Shown here piece by piece: positions 6,300 through 8,045 of a DNA stretch of 8,045 nucleotides. The stretch is taken from positions 1 through 8,045 of the forward strand of contig JAUIHC010000124.1 of the NCBI GenBank assembly GCA_030432455.1, written 5' to 3'. The position numbers were made by a program, and so were the translations under genes. Source of the DNA: Phycisphaerae bacterium. Its GTDB lineage: Bacteria; Planctomycetota; Phycisphaerae; Phycisphaerales; SM1A02. A model generated the notes under the pieces. It was not told the origin of the DNA and did not search any database. It saw nothing but the letters and a program-made list of their open reading frames with translations. Every line of letters starts with the position of its first letter. Position 1 is the stretch's first letter.

Positions 6300-7103
6300 A
6301 TGCCGATTCTCCAGATCCTGTGTGCGACGGGCCTCGCCGCGTCGCTTGCCGCCCCCGCCGATCCACGATCCGAGGGAAGGGTCGATCCACCCTCGGCGGC
6401 GGATCCGTCCGCGGCTCCGAGGCCGGCCGACGCGTCCTGGATCCCGCTGTTCGACGGCAGGACCCTCGACGGCTGGCGGGGTGATCCGAGATTCTGGTCG
6501 GTCGAGGACGGCTGCATCGTCGGCCGCTCCACGCCGGAGAATCCCTGCACGACCACCACCTACCTGCATCACGCCACGCCGTACCGCGACTTCGAGATCA
6601 CCTTCGAGATCAAGCTCGAAGGCGAGGGCGCCAACAGCGGACTGCAGTACCGCTCGACCCCGAAGCCGCCGGAAGAGGGGGACGGGTACGACCTCTCCGG
6701 CTATCAGGCCGACATCGATCAGCGACATGCCTACACCGGCATCCTCTACGAGACCTCCGGTCGCGGCATCGCGGTCGGACGAGGGCAGTGCATTCGATTC
6801 AACGAGGATGGTTCGAAGCGTGAGATCGAGCCCGGCCGCGCCGACGCCGAACTCAAGGCACACCTTCGGAAGGTGGACGCGGATCCGGACACCGAGGGAT
6901 GGCACCGATACGCCGTGATCGCGAACGGACGTCGGCTCGAACACTGGATCGACGGCGAGCGGATGATGCTGGCCGAGGACCATGACCCGAGATTCGCATC
7001 AGAAGGCATCTTCGCTCTGCAGGTCCATCAGGGACCGCCCATGACCGTTCGGGTCCGCAACCTCCGCATCCGCCTGCTGGGAACCGGGACCGCGTCCGAG
7101 TGA
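6300..7103 (+). CDS. Secreted DUF1080 (3-keto-disaccharide hydrolase-like) protein
   Basis: A 267-residue protein with a hydrophobic N terminus (LQILCATGLAASLAAPA, 4-20), probably a Sec signal peptide cut near residue 20, then a Pro/Ala-rich linker. Residues about 46-261 match DUF1080, a concanavalin-like beta-sandwich fold very abundant in Planctomycetota: WIPLFDGRTLDGW (47-59), FWSVEDGCIVG (65-75), YRDFEITFEIKL (95-106), NSGLQYRS (112-119), YQADID (135-140), WHRYAVIANG (201-210) and GIFALQVHQGPP (236-247). Some members hydrolyse 3-keto-glycosides or 3-keto-disaccharides. The substrate here is unknown. The start is uncertain: from this ATG the leader has no Arg or Lys at its very N terminus. 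An in-frame ATG at 6258 would add 14 residues with two Arg and give a more normal signal peptide. Neither start has a well-spaced Shine-Dalgarno sequence. The gene is divergent from the DUF1801 gene, with 48 bases between their starts. Confidence 0.88.
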   Translation: MPILQILCATGLAASLAAPADPRSEGRVDPPSAADPSAAPRPADASWIPLFDGRTLDGWRGDPRFWSVEDGCIVGRSTPENPCTTTTYLHHATPYRDFEITFEIKLEGEGANSGLQYRSTPKPPEEGDGYDLSGYQADIDQRHAYTGILYETSGRGIAVGRGQCIRFNEDGSKREIEPGRADAELKAHLRKVDADPDTEGWHRYAVIANGRRLEHWIDGERMMLAEDHDPRFASEGIFALQVHQGPPMTVRVRNLRIRLLGTGTASE

Positions 7104-7111
7104 TGAGCTCC

Positions 7112-7127
7112 CCCGCCGTGCGGCGGG
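7112..7127 (+). terminator. Short GC hairpin just after the DUF1080 stop
   Basis: CCCGCC (7112-7117), loop GTGC, then GGCGGG (7122-7127). It is a 6-bp perfect stem starting 9 bases after the stop codon. No T-run follows, so a termination role is only possible. Confidence 0.3.
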
Positions 7128-7185
7128 CCGTCACCCGATGCCATGTGATCCCCGTGGCCCCGCGATCCTGCGGCGACGAGACGAC

Positions 7186-7217
7186 GACCGCGGCGTTCCC
7201 GAAGGAACGCCGCGGTC
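7186..7217. terminator. Perfect 14-bp hairpin between convergent genes, likely bidirectional terminator
   Basis: GACCGCGGCGTTCC (7186-7199) is followed by the loop CGAA (7200-7203) and its exact reverse complement (7204-7217). On the minus-strand transcript the loop is UUCG closed by C-G, an exceptionally stable tetraloop. It lies 46 bases after the stop of the PEP-CTERM-type gene (minus strand) and 82 bases after the DUF1080 stop (plus strand). No long T-run follows in either direction, so it may instead protect 3' ends. It is the strongest secondary structure noticed in the window. Confidence 0.7.
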
Positions 7218-7263
7218 TTCACATCCCACAAGGAGTCTTGCGGACAGTCGTCGTGGCCGCGTC

Positions 7264-7857
7264 TCAGCCGCGACGACGGCGGCGGTTCAGGCCCGCCACG
7301 CCGAGGAGGGCAAGCATGCCCGGGGCGGGCACCGCGACCGACAGGTTGTCGGCGGTCGCCCAGACATCGCCGCTGCCATTCAACGCGTAGATCGAGATCT
7401 CGCTGATGGCCGAGCCGGTCGAGTAGAACCCGACGAACGCCGCGGCCGAGTCCACACCGGCGACGAAGCTGGTGCCGTCGGCGAGGCTGACCTCGACGAC
7501 GCTCGGCACCACGTTGAAATTGACGTCGGTGCCGAAGAAGTTGCCCCCGACGCCGAAGACACCCGGGTCGAGGGTGAAGGTCAGGTCCACGTTGGCGGAG
7601 TTGGTCGAGAAGTAGTCGCCGTTGGCGAAGAGGCCGCCATCGGCTTCCGCGTACCAGGTGACGGGCCCCATGGTCCCGCTCGCGGGGTTGTCGTAGAAAC
7701 CGTCGTAGGCCCCGAAGGTCTCGGTGAAGACGACATCGTCACCGTTCGCGGCGGCGAACGCTTCCCAGACCACGTACTGGGAGAAGACGGCAAGGTCCGC
7801 CGAGGCCACGGACACGACGCTGGTGGCGGCCAGAGCGGCAAAGGTCCTGATCTGCAT
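7264..7857 (-). CDS. Secreted protein with a PEP-CTERM-type (VPAPG) sorting tail
   Basis: A 197-residue exported protein of unknown function. The N terminus MQIRTFAALAATSVVSVASA is a normal signal peptide with probable cleavage after Ala20. The body is rich in Gly, Asp, Val and Phe with alternating hydrophobic residues, suggesting beta-strands. It includes FGVGGNFFGTDVNF (101-114) and FVGFYSTG (141-148). The C terminus has three parts: VPAPG (176-180), a short hydrophobic stretch MLALLGVAGL (181-190), then NRRRRRG. That is the layout of PEP-CTERM sorting signals, in a PAP variant common in Phycisphaerae. Such tails are processed by an exosortase and the proteins are linked to exopolysaccharide and the cell envelope. 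The start is firm: AAGGAG lies 5 nt before the ATG, and the frame upstream does not resemble a protein. No exosortase is in the window. Confidence 0.9.
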   Translation of the reverse strand: MQIRTFAALAATSVVSVASADLAVFSQYVVWEAFAAANGDDVVFTETFGAYDGFYDNPASGTMGPVTWYAEADGGLFANGDYFSTNSANVDLTFTLDPGVFGVGGNFFGTDVNFNVVPSVVEVSLADGTSFVAGVDSAAAFVGFYSTGSAISEISIYALNGSGDVWATADNLSVAVPAPGMLALLGVAGLNRRRRRG

Positions 7858-7862
7858 TGTTG

Positions 7863-7868
7863 CTCCTT
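7863..7868 (-). promoter_or_regulatory. Strong ribosome binding site of the PEP-CTERM-type gene
   Basis: AAGGAG on the minus strand, 5 nt before the ATG at 7857-7855. It is the strongest Shine-Dalgarno sequence in the window, while most other genes here have a weak one or none. It suggests high translation and fixes the start codon. Confidence 0.75.
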
Positions 7869-7873
7869 CGAAC

Positions 7874-8040
7874 TGGGAATTCGGAGTCAGGGGTGGGAAC
7901 TCAAGTCCGTCGCGTCTTCGAATGGGCGGAATCGGCACCATCCGACGGTCGGCACATCTGATTGCGAGCGGGCAAGAACTGGGAACGGAAAGTCTGGGAA
8001 CGGTCACGGGGGTGCGTGTCGGGAATGCCGCACGTGGGAA
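7874..8040. repeat. Repeated GGGAA-type motif upstream of the PEP-CTERM-type gene
   Basis: Six copies of TGGGAA or CGGGAA on the plus strand start at 7874, 7894, 7980, 7995, 8020 (the CGGGAA copy) and 8035. The copies at 7980 and 7995 sit in an exact 10-base repeat, CTGGGAACGG. Successive distances are 20, 86, 15, 25 and 15. Read from the gene's own strand the motif is TTCCCA. A different 7-base repeat, TCGGCAC, occurs at 7932-7938 and 7949-7955. The region from 7858 to the window end holds no supportable gene and no clear -35/-10 pair was found. Confidence 0.5.
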
Positions 8041-8045
8041 CCGCG

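Noticed and set aside
6300..6329. Cys8 of the DUF1080 protein as a lipoprotein attachment site.
   Set aside because: The preceding residues are Gln-Ile-Leu, not a lipobox, and the Cys lies too close to the N terminus.
7920..7960. Possible sigma-54 promoter suggested by the repeated GGCAC near the PEP-CTERM-type gene.
   Set aside because: No GG/GC pair with the required -24/-12 spacing and sequence could be found in the correct direction.
7858..8007. In-frame extension of the PEP-CTERM-type gene to an ATG at 8007.
   Set aside because: It would bury a clear signal peptide 50 residues inside the protein and ignore the strong AAGGAG placed 5 nt before the ATG at 7857.
1..8045. Mobile element, tRNA, rRNA or CRISPR signals anywhere in the window.
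   Set aside because: I saw no transposase or integrase, no terminal repeats with target duplication, no regular repeat-spacer pattern and no tRNA-like cloverleaf. Base composition looks even throughout.

Overview
This window is GC-rich and looks like part of a chromosome from Planctomycetota, most likely class Phycisphaerae. That assignment is inferred from three gene features. There is a secreted protein ending in a VPAPG-hydrophobic-Arg5 sorting tail, a secreted DUF1080 (3-keto-disaccharide hydrolase-like) protein, and a NagB/PIG-L fusion enzyme. Most genes lack a clear Shine-Dalgarno sequence. No rRNA, tRNA, CRISPR array, integrase or insertion sequence was seen.

Left part, minus strand (1-3137): a tightly packed operon reading leftwards. 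It starts with a 669-residue fusion of a glucosamine-6-phosphate deaminase-like domain and a PIG-L/LmbE deacetylase-like domain. Next comes an ABC transporter ATPase whose ATG overlaps the fusion's stop by one base (TGATG). Last is the N-terminal end of a UbiE/MenG-like methyltransferase, which overlaps the ATPase stop by four bases (ATGA) and runs off the left edge. No permease partner for the ATPase is visible.

Middle, plus strand (3322-5669): across a 184-bp divergent spacer lie a TPR-sulfotransferase and a family 17 glycosyltransferase, only two bases apart. They look like a two-gene unit that transfers a sulfate and an N-acetylglucosamine-type sugar, presumably onto surface or extracellular glycans (inference). 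They converge on a small DUF1801 protein with a lysine/arginine-rich tail, encoded on the minus strand at 5700-6251. A nested inverted repeat lies between the two stop codons.

Right part: the DUF1801 gene is divergent from a secreted DUF1080 protein (6300-7103). That gene in turn converges on a PEP-CTERM-type secreted protein (7264-7857, minus). Between these two stop codons is a perfect 14-bp hairpin, which on the minus-strand transcript has a UUCG tetraloop. The last 188 bases are the upstream region of the PEP-CTERM-type gene and contain six copies of a GGGAA-type motif.

The best candidates for unusual biology are three: the fusion enzyme, which has a Thr where classical NagB has a catalytic Asp; the sulfotransferase/GT17 pair; and the repeated motif upstream of the PEP-CTERM-type gene. 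None of them proves a new system from sequence alone.
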